This document shows positions 9,603 to 18,490 of a DNA stretch of 64,000 nucleotides, piece by piece (the stretch's first letter is position 1; the number at the start of each line of letters is the position of its first letter). A program made the position numbers and the translations under genes. Origin of the DNA: Multivorans sp965116445 (GTDB lineage: Bacteria > Acidobacteriota > Thermoanaerobaculia > Multivoradales > Multivoraceae); assembly GCA_965116445.1 (NCBI GenBank), contig OZ220688.1:434001-498000 (forward strand), written 5' to 3'. The notes beneath the pieces were generated by a model. It saw only the letters and a list, made by a program, of their open reading frames with translations, had not been told where the DNA came from and did no database searches.

Positions 9603-10555
9603 GCGGCGCGGCCAACATCACCCTGCGCGACGTGTCGAAGTTCTACGGCGACGTGCTGGGCGTGAACCGCGTGGACCTCGAGATCGAGCCCGGGATCACC
9701 AGCCTGGTCGGACCGAACGGGTCCGGCAAGAGCACCCTGATGAACCTGCTCGCGGGCCTGCTGCGGCCGACCCGGGGCGAGATCAGCATCCTCGGCGCTT
9801 CCGCCTCTCGGCCACAGAATCTGTTCCGCAACTTCGGCTACTGCACCCAGTACGACTCCTTTCCGCGGGGGGTGACCGGGTGGCAGTTCGTCTTCTCCTA
9901 CCTGTTGCTGCACGGCCTGGGCCGGGGCGAAGCCGAGCGGCTCACCGCGCAGGCCCTGGAGCGGGTGGGCCTGATCGACGCGGCGCACCGGCGGGTCGCC
10001 GGCTACAGCAAGGGCATGCGTCAGCGGATCAAGCTGGCGCAGGCGATCGCCCACGGGCCCCAGGTCATGGTGCTCGACGAGCCGCTCAACGGTCTCGACC
10101 CGATGGTCCGCGCCGAGACGATCGAACTGTTCCGTCAACTGGCCAGCGAAGGCCAGCACGTGCTCATCTCGAGTCACATTTTGCACGAGGTCGATCTGCT
10201 CTCGGACCGCGTCATCCTGATCTCGAACGGGTACATCGTGGCCGAGGGCGAGGTTCCGGGCATGCGGGAGGAGGTCGCTGAGGCTCGCGAACAGCCGATG
10301 CAGGTGTTCGTGCGCTGCGACCGTCCGCAGTGGCTCGCCGGCCGCGCCTTCGAGCTCGACCACGTCACCGAGGTCCAGCTTCACGACGACGGCGGCGGCC
10401 TTCACCTCCGCACCCGCGACGCGGACCGCTTCCTGCGCCTGGTCGGCGAGCTGGTCGCCGAGGGCGGTGTGGAAGTCGAAGCCGTCGGGCCGGCCGACAG
10501 CGACCTGCAGGCCGTGTATCGCTACCTGATGGTCGACGAGGAGGAGCCGTCGTGA
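9599..10555 (+). CDS. ABC transporter ATP-binding protein (second pair)
   Basis: Starting at the GTG at 9599 the protein is 318 residues long. It has Walker A GPNGSGKST, a degenerate signature YSKGMRQ, Walker B VMVLDEPLNGLDP and the switch His in LISSHIL. It is similar to the first ATPase of the operon (both contain IKLAQAIAHGP or LKLAQAIAHGP) and probably arose by duplication. The open frame extends further upstream, but that part is the shadow of the permease gene. The GTGA overlap with the preceding stop fixes the start, and the stop again overlaps the next gene. Confidence 0.9.
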   Translation: MSGAANITLRDVSKFYGDVLGVNRVDLEIEPGITSLVGPNGSGKSTLMNLLAGLLRPTRGEISILGASASRPQNLFRNFGYCTQYDSFPRGVTGWQFVFSYLLLHGLGRGEAERLTAQALERVGLIDAAHRRVAGYSKGMRQRIKLAQAIAHGPQVMVLDEPLNGLDPMVRAETIELFRQLASEGQHVLISSHILHEVDLLSDRVILISNGYIVAEGEVPGMREEVAEAREQPMQVFVRCDRPQWLAGRAFELDHVTEVQLHDDGGGLHLRTRDADRFLRLVGELVAEGGVEVEAVGPADSDLQAVYRYLMVDEEEPS

Positions 10556-11406
10556 CCGTGGTCCCCGAGGCCGCCGGTTCGAAGGGCGTCGACTGGACGC
10601 TCCTCGGCCGGCAGGTCGGCGGACTGGTGCGGCTCGAACTGCGCCGGCTGCTGATGACGCGCCGGGCCGTGATCCTGGGTTTGGCGGCGTCGGTTCCGGT
10701 GGTCATCGTCCTGCTCGTGGGCTCGATACGGATCGGCGGGCAGACGGTGCTGGAGCGGTTCGGCAACCGGGTGGTGTACGAGACGATCTTCGAGACCGTC
10801 TTCCTCGGCGCGATCCTGTTCTTCGGCTGCCTGTATGTGTTCTTCAACCTGTTCCGGGGCGAGATCCTCGAGCGCAGCCTGCACTACCTGCTGCTCGTGC
10901 CGCTTCGCCGGGAACTCGTCGTGACGGCCAAGTACGTCGCCGCGGTGGTTGCCGTGGCGCTCCTGTTCATGGCCAGCACCGTCTTCAGCTATGCGCTGAT
11001 CTATCTGCCGGTCGGCGTCGGCGGGGCGATCGAGGACCTGACGGCCGGTCCCGGCGGCGCTCATCTCGTCGCCTACCTGGGCGTGACTCTGCTGGCGTGC
11101 ATCGGCTACGGCTCCCTGTTCATGCTGATCGGCATGCTGTTCAGGAACCCCATCATTCCGGCCGGCGTCCTGTACGTCTGGGAGATGCTGCACTTCCTGT
11201 TGCCTCCCGCGCTCAAGAAGCTCAGCGTGATCCACTACCTGAAGGGTCTGCTGCCCGTGCCGCTCTCCGACGGCCCGTTCGCCGTGGTCGTCGAACCGCC
11301 GCCGGCGGCCGTCTCCGTGCTTGGTCTGCTGGCCTTTACGGTCGTCGTGCTCGCGGCCACCGCGCTGATCATCCGCCGCATGGAGATCCGCTACACCGAG
11401 GATTAG
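10552..11406 (+). CDS. ABC-2 type transporter permease (second pair)
   Basis: The GTG at 10552 overlaps the previous stop and gives 284 residues with about six membrane helices. Examples are AVILGLAASVPVVIVLLV, FLGAILFFGCLYVFFNLF and VLGLLAFTVVVLAATALII. The segment LHYLLLVPLRRELVVTAKY is the ABC-2 coupling loop. It closes a four-gene operon of two ATPases and two permeases, which may form one heteromeric exporter or two related ones. It ends in TAG, followed by a short GC-rich repeat and then arfB. Confidence 0.82.
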   Translation: MTVVPEAAGSKGVDWTLLGRQVGGLVRLELRRLLMTRRAVILGLAASVPVVIVLLVGSIRIGGQTVLERFGNRVVYETIFETVFLGAILFFGCLYVFFNLFRGEILERSLHYLLLVPLRRELVVTAKYVAAVVAVALLFMASTVFSYALIYLPVGVGGAIEDLTAGPGGAHLVAYLGVTLLACIGYGSLFMLIGMLFRNPIIPAGVLYVWEMLHFLLPPALKKLSVIHYLKGLLPVPLSDGPFAVVVEPPPAAVSVLGLLAFTVVVLAATALIIRRMEIRYTED

Positions 11407-11425
11407 CATTAGCGCGGCAGGAACC

Positions 11426-11453
11426 GGGTGCGCCGGCGTCCCCGCCGGCATCC
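11426..11453 (+). repeat. Dispersed hairpin repeat, intergenic copy
   Basis: This 28-base GC-rich element contains the inverted repeat GCCGGC-GTCCCC-GCCGGC. It is identical over its full length to 38134-38161 inside sspA. Its first bases also match the start of the longer repeats at 12821 and 51067. It sits between the ABC operon and arfB and looks like a REP-type element. Confidence 0.6.
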
Positions 11454-11496
11454 CCGCGAAGCGGCGAGCCGGCCACGCATCTGCCACCATAGGGCC

Positions 11497-11922
11497 ATGG
11501 CCACCCTCGACATCGGCGGCCTCGCAATCCCGGAAGCGGCGCTGACTTTCAAGTTCGTCCGCGCCTCCGGCCCGGGAGGGCAGAACGTGAACAAGGTCGC
11601 GACGGCCGCCCAGTGCCGCCTCGACCTCGACGCGGCCGGCATCGAAGGCCCGTTGCGCGCTCGCCTGGAGCGCGTGGCCGGCAAGCGCCTCACCGTCGCT
11701 GGCGAGATCGTCGTGTCCGCCGACACCCACCGTACGCAGGCGCGCAACCGGGCCGAGGCACTGTCGCGGCTCGCGGCGATGATCGAAGAGGCGCGCACCG
11801 AGCCCCGTCCGCGCCGCCCCACCCGGCCTTCCGCCCGCGCCAAAGCGAAGCGGCTCGCGGAAAAGCGGCGCCGCGGCGAGACGAAGAAACGCCGCGGCCC
11901 GGTCGATGCCGGCGCCGAGTAA
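11497..11922 (+). CDS. arfB: Alternative ribosome-rescue factor ArfB (RF-1 domain hydrolase)
   Basis: This 141-residue protein has the peptide-release motif GGQ at residues 27-29 within ASGPGGQNVNK. The basic C-terminal tail (from about residue 105, SARAKAKRLAEKRRR and KKRRG) is what ArfB uses to enter the empty mRNA channel. It would hydrolyse peptidyl-tRNA on ribosomes stalled without a stop codon. Length and layout match the family. It is followed closely by the glutaredoxin-like gene and looks otherwise independent. Confidence 0.92.
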   Translation: MATLDIGGLAIPEAALTFKFVRASGPGGQNVNKVATAAQCRLDLDAAGIEGPLRARLERVAGKRLTVAGEIVVSADTHRTQARNRAEALSRLAAMIEEARTEPRPRRPTRPSARAKAKRLAEKRRRGETKKRRGPVDAGAE

Positions 11923-11962
11923 GCCGCCGGCTCTCTGTTAGCCTGTCGCCGAGAAGGCGGCG

Positions 11963-12319
11963 ATGAGTTTCCTGGACACCCTCCTGCGCGCTACGGTGCG
12001 GAGAGCCCCACGGAGTTCGGTCGGTTCCGGCGCGGACCGTGTGGCGTCCCGATTGGCGCTCTACCACTTCGATTCCTGCCCGTTCTGCCTTCGGGTCCGG
12101 CGCGAGCTGGCTCGCCTCGGGGTCGAAGTCGAACTGCGCAACATCCACCGCGACCGAAGCCGGTACGACGAACTCGTGCGAGGCGGCGGCAAGCAGCAGG
12201 TGCCGTGCCTGCGGATCGAGAACGACGACGGTACGGCCGAGTGGCTCTACGAGTCGTCCGACATCATCTCCAGGCTCCAGGCAGACCTCTGCTCGCCCGG
12301 CACCGCCGAGGCTGTCTGA
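11963..12319 (+). CDS. Glutaredoxin-like thiol protein
   Basis: This 118-residue protein has a CPFC active-site motif at residues 39-42 (YHFDSCPFCLRVRREL). Further on it has KQQVPCLRIE, carrying the cis-Pro of the thioredoxin fold, and YESSDIISRL. This is the glutaredoxin/GST N-terminal fold, which carries out thiol-disulfide exchange with glutathione or a similar thiol. The first ~30 residues are basic and not part of the fold; a later start is possible. It sits 40 bases after arfB. Confidence 0.8.
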   Translation: MSFLDTLLRATVRRAPRSSVGSGADRVASRLALYHFDSCPFCLRVRRELARLGVEVELRNIHRDRSRYDELVRGGGKQQVPCLRIENDDGTAEWLYESSDIISRLQADLCSPGTAEAV

Positions 12320-12367
12320 CACCGTCCCTTCGCTGGGTACGCGGCGAGCCCGTCGCGGACTCGGCGG

Positions 12368-12766
12368 CTATCTCAACGCCTTGCGGCACGAGACGGTCGT
12401 GAAGTGACCGCGCTCGGCGGTCTCCAGATCGATCTCGATGTCCTGGCCGCGCGTCAACTCGTCCCACACTGAATGGTCGGCGGGCGGGCAGGCGATCTCG
12501 GCGGCCATTCGCTCTCGCTGCCGCCCGGGCATGTTCATCAGGTCGCCGGCGAACTCCGGGATCACCCGGACCCGGTGAATCAGCCGGTCCACCCGCTCCA
12601 GCTCGCGGCCGACCCACACCCGGCTCCAGCCCGGCCGCAGCCGGGTCGGCGGAAAGTCCTGGCTGTGGCGGTAGACCAGGTCGGCACTGACGTGGGGCGC
12701 CGTGCTGCATGCCGCTGGCAGCAGCAGGGCGGCGAGCAGCGGCAGCGATAGAAACGACCGGCGCAT
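12368..12766 (-). CDS. Small predicted lipoprotein of unknown function
   Basis: From the ATG at 12766 the protein is 132 residues long. A lipoprotein signal (MRRSFLSLPLLAALLLPAAC) ends in a lipobox with Cys at residue 20. The mature part has no recognised domain. It contains SRVWVGRELERVDRLIHRV and a charged C-terminal half ending SCRKALR. The frame is open upstream, but the signal peptide marks the start. It converges with the glutaredoxin-like gene and diverges from the PQQ-propeller gene. The function is unknown; outer-membrane or periplasmic anchoring is likely. Confidence 0.6.
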   Translation of the reverse strand: MRRSFLSLPLLAALLLPAACSTAPHVSADLVYRHSQDFPPTRLRPGWSRVWVGRELERVDRLIHRVRVIPEFAGDLMNMPGRQRERMAAEIACPPADHSVWDELTRGQDIEIDLETAERGHFTTVSCRKALR

Positions 12767-12820
12767 GGCGGCGCAGAAACTACCGCACTTGACGCACCGG
12801 CGACAGGTCGGCTCGCCGCC

Positions 12821-12933
12821 ACTGGGTGCGCCGCCTGCCATCCGTGCGCCCGCTGACGGGCGCACGGACTGGTTCACAGGTGGCGCGGATCGCGCCACCC
12901 GGGTCCTGGCCGGCATTCGGCGCGGAGCGCCGC
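12821..12933 (+). repeat. ~115-bp dispersed intergenic repeat, copy 1
   Basis: This segment aligns over its whole length with 51067-51186. Shared blocks are GCCATCCGTGC, then a C/G-rich hairpin with CGCAC, ACTGGTTC, GCGCGGA(T/C)CGCGCC, CCGGGT and GCCGGCATTCGG. Its first 14 bases are also identical to the start of the element inside sspA. It lies between the lipoprotein and the PQQ-propeller gene and shows several internal inverted repeats. Mobile or REP-like origin is inferred. Confidence 0.65.
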
Positions 12934-12956
12934 TTCTCCGGCCACACTCCGCCGCT

Positions 12957-14291
12957 ATGCTTCTCTCCATGAGAACGGCAGCCCTCCTCGCGGCGCTCAC
13001 CCTCGCCGCGCCCATCGCCCACGCCGAGGACTGGCCGCAATGGCGCGGCGACGAGCGCCGGGGCGTCTGGCACGAGGACGGCATCCTCGACAAGTTCCCC
13101 GAGGACGGGCTCCGCTTCGTCTGGCGGGCGCCGATCGGACCGGGCTACGGCGGCCCCGCGGTTGCGGACGGCCGCGTCTTCGCGACCGACTTCGAGCGGC
13201 TGCCGGGCAATCGCGGCCGCGAGCGCCTCCTGGTGCTCGAGGAGAAAACCGGCGAACAACTCTGGGACCACTCCTGGGAGACGGATCTCGCCGGTCTCCA
13301 GCCCGCGTACTCGAACGGCCCGCGCGCCACGCCGACCGTCGACGGCGACCACGTCTACGTGCTCGGTTCGGCGGGCTACCTGGCGGCTCTGGCCACAGAC
13401 GACGGCCGCGTCCTGTGGCGCCACGACCTGGTCGCGGACTACGAAGCGCCGGTGCAGCCCTGGGGCTTCGTCGGCGCTCCCCTCGTGGATGGCCGCCAGA
13501 TCATCACGTTGGTCGGCGGGGAACCCGATGCGATGGTCGTCGCGTTCGACCGTGAGAGCGGCGAGGAGCTCTGGCGCTCGATGGAAGTCGGCAACGAGCC
13601 GGGCTACAACCCGCCCGTGATCTACGAACTCGGCGGGCGCAGGCACCTGGTCATCTGGCACCCGAAGGGCATCGCCGGCCTCGACCCGGACGGCGGCGAG
13701 GTGTTCTGGCAGTTCCCCTACGAGGTGCAGTACGGCCAGACGATCGCGACCCCGATCCAGCAGGGAAACCAGCTCCTCGTGTCGTCCGCGTCGCACGGCT
13801 CGACATTGATCGAGGTCGCGGCCGTGTCAGCCGGCAAGCCGCAAGCCAGGGTCGTCTGGAAGGGCAAGAGCACCAGCAAGCGGGACCTCGACGGCCTGCA
13901 CGCCTTCAACTCCACGCCCGCCTTCGACGGCGACATGATCTACGGCATCGGCGGCCAGGGGGCGTTGCGCGCCATCGACCGCGCGTCGGGCAAGGAAGTC
14001 TGGGCTACCTTCGAGCCCAGCGAGGATGCCCGCATCGCCACTGCCTTCCTGGTCAGGAACGGCGACCGATACTTCATCAGCAACGACCGCGGCGAACTGA
14101 TGATCGCCCGCCTGAGCCGTGACGGTTACCACGAGATCGACCGTACCAAGCTCATCGAACCGACGACACGGAGCCGGCAGGTCCGTCGGGAGCTCGGCAA
14201 ACTGGTGTGGGTCCACCCCGCCTACGCGAACGGCCACATCGTGCACCGCAACGACCAGGAAATCGTCCGCGTGTCCCTGCTGGCGGAGTAG
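12957..14291 (+). CDS. PQQ-like beta-propeller repeat protein (secreted)
   Basis: This 444-residue protein starts MLLSMRTAALLAALTLAAP, a signal peptide cleaved after AHA. The mature part begins EDWPQWRGDERRGVW, the usual opening of the secreted outer-membrane-assembly/PQQ-like propellers. Blade repeats follow at regular spacing (GEQLWDHSWE, GRVLWRHDLV, EELWRSMEV, KEVWATFEP). Such proteins sit in the periplasm as scaffolds or dehydrogenase-like subunits; there is no sign of the catalytic residues of PQQ dehydrogenases. A second ATG 12 bases downstream (MRTAALL) is as good a start. The gene appears to stand alone. Confidence 0.82.
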   Translation: MLLSMRTAALLAALTLAAPIAHAEDWPQWRGDERRGVWHEDGILDKFPEDGLRFVWRAPIGPGYGGPAVADGRVFATDFERLPGNRGRERLLVLEEKTGEQLWDHSWETDLAGLQPAYSNGPRATPTVDGDHVYVLGSAGYLAALATDDGRVLWRHDLVADYEAPVQPWGFVGAPLVDGRQIITLVGGEPDAMVVAFDRESGEELWRSMEVGNEPGYNPPVIYELGGRRHLVIWHPKGIAGLDPDGGEVFWQFPYEVQYGQTIATPIQQGNQLLVSSASHGSTLIEVAAVSAGKPQARVVWKGKSTSKRDLDGLHAFNSTPAFDGDMIYGIGGQGALRAIDRASGKEVWATFEPSEDARIATAFLVRNGDRYFISNDRGELMIARLSRDGYHEIDRTKLIEPTTRSRQVRRELGKLVWVHPAYANGHIVHRNDQEIVRVSLLAE

Positions 14292-14345
14292 TGCGATCTG
14301 GGGAGTGAACGAACTCAGGTGCTCGTATAGACTCTTGAGTTCAAA

Positions 14346-16055
14346 ATGCGCGGTAGTCGCAGTCTTGTGGTCGTACTGGCGGTCTTACTCGCCGGCTTCG
14401 GCCTGTATCGATTGCTCTCGAATGATCCGGAAAGCGATCCGGCGGACACCAAGGCTGCTCAGCCAGTCACAAGCACCGACTACGCGGATCTGGTCTCCCT
14501 CTTCGGAGAGTTTCGTTCCTTCCAGCAGGGCGTTTCCGGCAACATCCAGTCCTACTCGCAGAGCGGCTGGATCCTGTCGAACCTGGACACTGCGCCCGAC
14601 TTCTCCGCCACGGCAATGGCGGAGAAGTACAGCGAGCTGAGGACGTTTCAGGACCGCCTGGAGTCGATCGATCCGTCGGACTGGCCGATCTCACAACAGG
14701 CTGACTACCACCTCGTCCGGGCGGAGGCGAACGGCTATGAGTTCCAGCACCGGGTTCTCAGCCCATGGTCCAGGGATCCCGGGTTCTACAACGACGTGAT
14801 CGCCACGCTCGCCGATGGAGCTGAACCACCTCTCCAGGGGGACGAGATCGCTGCTCTGCAATCAAGGCTCAGATCGGTACCCGATGTGGTGCAGCAGGCG
14901 AAAGAGAATCTCGATGACTTCTCTGTGATCGCCGCCGACCTGGCCACTCTGGCGGTTCTTTCCATTGGAGACTCCAGATCGGCCTATGAATCGCTCGCGC
15001 AGGGCCTGAGGAGTCATCATCCGGAAATCGAGGCCGACGTCGAGGCGGCGCTGGCAACTATCGACGACTACGAGCAGTGGATACGGTCCAACGAGCATCG
15101 GATGACAGGCACCACGGGTGTGGGCAGGGAGAACTACAACTGGCTGCTCAGGAACGTCTATCTGGTCCCCTACACCTGGGACGAGATTCGAACGATCGTC
15201 GAACTTGAAGACAATCGCGTGATCACCTTCAGGCGACTTGAGGAGCACCGCAATCGCGATGTTCCACCGATCGTGCCGGTCGGATCACAGGTCGAGTACC
15301 GGGAAGGCATCGAAGAAGCCGTCGATCACATCATGAGCTTCCTGCGCGATGAGGAGATCCTCACTGTGCATGACTTCCTCGTGCCGGATGACTACTTCGG
15401 CTCACGGCTCTACGGGAAGGGGTATGCCCTGGAGGATCCCTGGCCCGAGACGCACGACTATTTCTTCAATTTCTCCCACCGGGAAGCGGTGATGGAGAAC
15501 ACGCATGAGCTGGTCGGCCATCACTTCGACATGCTCAGGGCGGAGCGCGACGATCGCCCGATCCGTGGCGGAGAGCGGCCGTACAAGATCTCGACGGCTC
15601 GCGACGAGGGGCTGGCGTTCGCCCTCGAGGAACTGCTGATGCATGCGGGTTATCTGGACGGCCGCAATCCCCACGGCAGGGAAATCACGTATGAACAGGC
15701 GGCTTTCCGTACCGTGCGCGCACTCTCCGACATCTACATGCACAGCGGCGACTGGAGTCTGGCGGAAGCGACGCAGTTCTGTATCGACAATGCGCCGCAT
15801 GGCGAACTGCTGGAGGGCAGCCACCATCTCTGGTTTGAACTGGATACGACGCTGCGCGGCGTGGGGCATCACATGCTCATGGTCCTGGGGAAGGTCCAGT
15901 TCATGAAGCTGATGCGAGACCGCGCGAATCAGCTCGGCGACGACTTCAGTCTACGGGAGTTCCTGGACGAGGTTTACGCCGCGGGCCAGATACCCTGGTC
16001 GCTCATCCGGTGGGAAACGACCGGGTACGAGGACGAGGTTTCACAACTCTGGTAG
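14346..16055 (+). CDS. DUF885-like membrane-anchored protein (putative metallopeptidase)
   Basis: This 569-residue protein has an N-terminal signal anchor (LVVVLAVLLAGFGLYRLL). The long helical body resembles DUF885 proteins, which are related to thermostable carboxypeptidases. Near residue 395 it has HELVGHHFDML, close to the HExxPGHH zinc motif of that family but one residue shorter. About 25-30 residues later it has ARDEGLAFALEELLMH, matching the EGWA-type third ligand. If the zinc site is intact it would be a periplasmic peptidase; the shortened motif makes activity uncertain. Base composition is a little lower in GC than the neighbours. It stands alone. Confidence 0.65.
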   Translation: MRGSRSLVVVLAVLLAGFGLYRLLSNDPESDPADTKAAQPVTSTDYADLVSLFGEFRSFQQGVSGNIQSYSQSGWILSNLDTAPDFSATAMAEKYSELRTFQDRLESIDPSDWPISQQADYHLVRAEANGYEFQHRVLSPWSRDPGFYNDVIATLADGAEPPLQGDEIAALQSRLRSVPDVVQQAKENLDDFSVIAADLATLAVLSIGDSRSAYESLAQGLRSHHPEIEADVEAALATIDDYEQWIRSNEHRMTGTTGVGRENYNWLLRNVYLVPYTWDEIRTIVELEDNRVITFRRLEEHRNRDVPPIVPVGSQVEYREGIEEAVDHIMSFLRDEEILTVHDFLVPDDYFGSRLYGKGYALEDPWPETHDYFFNFSHREAVMENTHELVGHHFDMLRAERDDRPIRGGERPYKISTARDEGLAFALEELLMHAGYLDGRNPHGREITYEQAAFRTVRALSDIYMHSGDWSLAEATQFCIDNAPHGELLEGSHHLWFELDTTLRGVGHHMLMVLGKVQFMKLMRDRANQLGDDFSLREFLDEVYAAGQIPWSLIRWETTGYEDEVSQLW

Positions 16056-16226
16056 CACAGGCGGCTCCTGCTTTCGCCCGACCTCGCCGCTCCGCCCGCC
16101 GGGCTCGCCTCCTCGTTCTTCGGCCGCTTCTGCGAGTCGGTGGCACCAATCAGGCCGAAGGGGCGGCGGTCTTCACGCGCCCTGGTGTGGCGTCAGAGCC
16201 GCGCGAGCGACGGTCAACGTGTGAGT

Positions 16227-16718
16227 TCAGGCTGCCGGCCTCAGGTACCGCTCGTTTCGGATCGAGCCGATGACCTCGTCCTCGAGAGTGTCGATGAAGG
16301 TGAGCACTCTTCGGGTGTGTTCCGAGTAGCTGTCGTCTGACAGCCACTGTTTCTCTCCGTGGGCTATCGCGTTCCGGAGCCTGACGAGTTCGCCGAGAGG
16401 CTTCTCTTGCGCTTCGAACGGCGGGTAGTCGAGGCCCAAGAGCCAGACGTGGCGTCTCATGTCGCCGAGCATCCGCCGCCGGCCGGTCGTGTCGCCGAGC
16501 AGTTGGTTGCGGGCGCGCCGCCACGGTCTTGTTAGGCCGTCGGGCTTCAGCAGGATGATGTAGCTCTCTCTGACCTCGTCGAGGTCGGGCGAGCGATCCT
16601 CCAGGTACCGGAGGTAGATGGCCGTTGCATCCCGGAGGAACCCCTCGCAGTGTGCACAGAGAAGCACCAGCGAGCCACGCATCATGTTGAAGCGGGCTGA
16701 CACGCCGATCACGGGCAT
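16227..16718 (-). CDS. HEPN-domain protein, N-terminally shortened
   Basis: This 163-residue protein reads RGSLVLLCAHCEGFLRDAT near its start and VRLRNAIAHGEKQWL at residues 112-126. The latter gives the Rx4H motif (R115, H120) of HEPN RNases. The order of motifs fits the MAE_28990/MAE_18760 or RiboL-PSP HEPN groups, which are often coded just downstream of a DUF262 gene as here. The in-frame sequence before the ATG (GWRKKELQTLQSA) also looks like HEPN protein, but it runs back into a stop inside the DUF262 gene. The first helix therefore seems lost or fused. The catalytic motif remains, so activity cannot be excluded. Confidence 0.6.
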   Translation of the reverse strand: MPVIGVSARFNMMRGSLVLLCAHCEGFLRDATAIYLRYLEDRSPDLDEVRESYIILLKPDGLTRPWRRARNQLLGDTTGRRRMLGDMRRHVWLLGLDYPPFEAQEKPLGELVRLRNAIAHGEKQWLSDDSYSEHTRRVLTFIDTLEDEVIGSIRNERYLRPAA

Positions 16719-16791
16719 GGCGGATTGCAGCGTCTGAAGCTCCTTCTTCCGCCAGCCGCTGGCTCGCTGCAGCCGAACGACGGCCTCGCTG

Positions 16792-17331
16792 GCCGCCGGT
16801 GTTCAGCCGCTCGAACAGGTCGTACTTCGCCCGGTGATCGCTTCCGCGGTTCAGGATGCTGACGTTGACCTTGGCTCGTCTGAAGTCGATCCGAAGCGGA
16901 TGCGAAAGATCGGTCCAGCGGACTCCATCCAGAGCAGGCAGATACTTCGCCTGCGTGAGACAGAGGGGTTCCCTGGTCGTTCCGTTTTCTCCTCGCAGCT
17001 TGCCCATGAACTCGAAGAGGGTCGAGAGCCTCTGCAGACCGTCCACGACTTCCCAGACGCCGTCGCTCCTCTGCGACACGAACACCTGGGGCAGTGGGAT
17101 GCCCAGCAGGATGGACTCGACGAGTCGTGTCTTCTGGTCGATCGTCCACCGGAAGAAGCGCTGGAACTTCGGCTGGATCTCGAGTTCTCGTTCTTCGTAC
17201 AGGGAAGCGAGTTCTCCGAGAGACATCGCGTAGCCATCGGCGCGGATCTGCCGCCGCCCCTCCTCGACCTGTTCGTCGAGATCGGTCCGAGCGGGGAGTG
17301 TGGCTGGCTCAGTCTGTGTTGCAGTCGTCAT
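16792..17331 (-). pseudogene. DUF262 protein remnant, 3' half deleted
   Basis: From the ATG at 17331 the frame gives 180 residues of clear DUF262 sequence: EIQPKFQRFFRW, then ESILLGIPLPQVFV, then VVDGLQRLSTL (the DGxQR ParB-like motif), ending at LFERLNTGG. In intact members FERLNTGG is followed by about 200 more residues. Here the match stops abruptly and the DNA continues directly into HEPN coding sequence in another frame. The frame itself stays open to 16150, but that part is the shadow of the HEPN gene. DUF262 proteins act in phage defence as nucleotide-dependent nuclease subunits. This copy is probably dead. Confidence 0.65.
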
Positions 17332-17518
17332 GGTGACTCTACTGGTGGTTGTGCGGGCTCGTCCGCCGAAGCACCTAAGACCTAGACATCGTCGGCGAAC
17401 CGGCCACTGCTGGTCGTGCGTCGTGATCGGCCGCGTGAGCGGCTATTCAGGATCAGCCAGTGTAGCCAAGGATCGGCTCGCGCGCCTCTTCTGACAGGGA
17501 AGTTTGACGTGCCTGGTG

Positions 17519-18490
17519 CTAGCCCGGACCTGCAGCGCGGCCTTCGATCTGAGCCTCCACGAACGGCAGCATCGCGGCGACGCACTCGGCCGGCTTCTCG
17601 AACTGGAGGAGGTGCGTCGTGTCCGGTACGAAGTCGTAGTCGAGAACCAGGATCTCGCTCAGGTCCACCGTGCGGAGAAACGAGAACGGCACGGTGGGAT
17701 CGGAGCCGACGACCTTCGTGGGGCACGAGAGCCGACTCAGGTTCACGTCCCTGGCCCATCCGGGTCCTTCCAGCTAGATCTTCGCTTCGTACTCCCTCGG
17801 GCAGCGCAGCTCGTATCCGGCGCCGTTCGGGATCGGCCGGAGCGTCGCTTGCGCGATGAACTGCGGCGCGCCGGGGCAGAGAAGCTGGAAGGCGGGCGCG
17901 CGGAGGACGCGGTCGATGAACTCCTGCCGGCTCGAGAATCGCTCCCGGCGCCTCAGCGCGGCCTCGCCCAGTTGACGGAGCATCGTTTCGACCTTCCGCA
18001 CGTCCTCCTGCCGGCAGCCAGGCGGACAGACGACCGGGTCGAACAGAACCAGGGCCGAGTAGTCCGCGGCGCGAGTGGCGTGGAGGAGGGCCGATTGGGC
18101 CGACACGGAGTGGAAGACGCCGATCTTCGGCTTGGCGCCGAAGTGGAGGTCGATCGCTTCTGCGATGTGCCGGTGGTCGTCGACGAAGGCGTGAATGCCA
18201 TGAGCCTCGGCGTCGCCAACCGCGTTCCAGCCATGGTTGCGGAGGTCGAACAGGACGACATCGAACCTGTCGGTGAGCAGCGACCAGAACGGGTAGTAGG
18301 CGTCGGCGGCGAACCCGTTGCAGTGGCTCAGAACGAGCCGCGGGCCACGCGGGTTGCCATGCCGCCTGAAGACGATGCGGTTGCCATCGGCTGTACGTGC
18401 CTCGGCCGTCGCCGGGGGCTTCGGCACTTCCCGGCGTTGCGGTTGGTTCACCTCTTGCGTGGGCTTCCCGATCGTTGCCTCCGCCGTCAC
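17519..18490 (-). pseudogene. Alpha/beta-hydrolase fold protein interrupted by an in-frame TAG
   Basis: The first part (18490 to the TAG at 17774-17776, 238 residues) reads VLSHCNGFAADAYYPFWSLL, then DVVLFDLRNHG, then VFHSVSAQSALLHAT. The last is the nucleophile-elbow region with GxSxx partly changed to HSVSAQ. After the TAG the same frame goes on with LEGPGWARDVNLSRLSCP, then the strand and loop carrying the Asp and His of the triad (VGSDPTVPF, DTTHLLQFEKP), ending at 17519. Without the stop the protein would be about 323 residues, the normal family length. The stop therefore looks like a recent single-base mutation or a sequence error. The gene overlaps the upstream membrane-protein gene by 4 bases. 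Confidence 0.72.

Noticed and set aside
16056..16226. A gene in the gap after the DUF885-like gene
   Set aside because: 171 bases without a credible frame; the short open frames are out of context.
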